A stretch of DNA of 6,265 nt from contig PYCK01000238.1 in assembly GCA_009649835.1 (NCBI GenBank), positions 1 to 6,265 of the forward strand, written 5' to 3'. This stretch comes from Candidatus Methanocomedens sp. GTDB taxonomy: Archaea; Halobacteriota; Methanosarcinia; Methanosarcinales; Methanocomedenaceae. Made by a program: the position numbers and the translations under genes. Below the pieces are notes generated by a model. It was not told the origin of the DNA and made no database searches. It saw nothing but the letters and a program-made list of their open reading frames with translations. Below are positions 5,993-6,265 of the stretch, piece by piece (the first letter of the stretch is position 1; every line of letters starts with the position of its first letter).

Positions 5993-5998
5993 TTATGC
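5953..5998 (-). terminator. Nested palindrome, possible terminator of the beta-propeller gene
   Basis: GGGGTTGC (5966-5973) and GCAACCCC (5982-5989) form a perfect 8-bp stem with an 8-base loop. GCATAA (5953-5958) and TTATGC (5993-5998) extend it as an outer stem. It lies about 60-100 bases after the stop of the gene ending at 6056 and could end its transcript, although no U-run follows. It could equally be a mobile-element end or repeat core. Confidence 0.4.
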
Positions 5999-6055
5999 GG
6001 TGTGGCGGAAACCATAGATATATTGCGTTTAGCCATTGCACCTCTACAGACGTAA

Positions 6056-6265
6056 TCAGGGATTGGGTTCGATGCGATAGAGGACGTTCGCAATGTCGCC
6101 TGTGACGTAGATCACACCTGATGAGCCAACTGCCACGCCGTTGAATATCCACGAAGGCGGATAACCTTCTGCACCCTCTGCGCCCAGCAGAAGCCCTTCT
6201 GCTACGGTGCTGACCTTGCCTGTCTCAAGGTCGATGGACGAGAGACGCCCGACTCCGGTCTCAAC
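6056..6265 (-). CDS. C-terminal part of a beta-propeller (NHL/ScyD-like) protein, 5' end outside the window
   Basis: The minus-strand frame is open from the window edge for 69 codons and ends at a TGA (6056-6058) after the residues YRIEPNP. Two propeller-blade repeats are visible: GRLSSIDLETGKVSTVAEGL, and FNGVAVGSSGVIYVTG followed by NVLYRIEP. This pattern, GVAVG..G.IYV followed by V.RI.P, is typical of NHL, SMP-30 or ScyD/ScyE-like six-bladed propellers, which are often exported. Substrate and location cannot be judged because the N-terminus and any signal peptide are missing. It lies upstream of cooS in the same orientation, but the 262-bp structured gap argues against a shared operon. Confidence 0.75.
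   Translation of the reverse strand, partial: VETGVGRLSSIDLETGKVSTVAEGLLLGAEGAEGYPPSWIFNGVAVGSSGVIYVTGDIANVLYRIEPNP

Noticed and set aside
5794..6055. Possible tRNA or CRISPR array in the cooS upstream region
   Set aside because: No cloverleaf with T-arm sequence can be drawn, and there are no regularly spaced direct repeats, only inverted ones.

Overview
The window reads as chromosomal DNA of a methanogen-lineage euryarchaeon, most likely Methanosarcinales or a related ANME-type archaeon. The evidence is a type-2 (methanogenic-type) seryl-tRNA synthetase whose key residues fall at the same positions I recall for the Methanosarcina barkeri enzyme, an archaeal-length uS15 ribosomal protein, a KEOPS Pcc1 subunit, an archaeal RecJ-like DHH protein and a Ni-CO dehydrogenase (CooS). 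The family assignments are strong; the taxonomic assignment is inference.

Every supported gene lies on the minus strand, so transcription runs from high to low coordinates. From right to left: (1) 6056-6265, the C-terminal end of a beta-propeller-like (NHL/ScyD-like) protein that runs out of the window; (2) 5794-6055, an intergenic stretch rich in inverted repeats; (3) 3898-5793, cooS, a monofunctional nickel CO dehydrogenase standing alone without recognisable coo accessory genes; (4) 3681-3897, a second structured intergenic stretch with the rps15 promoter at its low-coordinate end; (5) 3680-89, a compact informational cluster rps15 - recJ-like - pcc1 - serS. In that cluster the last three genes are joined by ATGA and TAATG overlaps.

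The informational cluster combines a ribosomal protein, a DHH nuclease-fold protein linked in archaea to the GINS/replication machinery, a KEOPS subunit (t6A modification of ANN-decoding tRNAs) and an aminoacyl-tRNA synthetase. It has a TATA box, a strong Shine-Dalgarno and a TTG start in front of rps15. A hairpin with a U-run between rps15 and recJ may set the ratio of ribosomal protein to downstream products. A weak hairpin followed by U5 lies after serS.

cooS looks like a separate module: its base composition is lower in GC than serS, and related GTTGC...GCAAC palindromes lie on both sides of it. The intergenic DNA around it is the least explained part of the window. It holds nested inverted repeats, competing stems after the cooS stop, and short open frames before the cooS start. 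I did not find CRISPR arrays, tRNA or rRNA genes, an intact transposase, or a convincing new multi-gene system.
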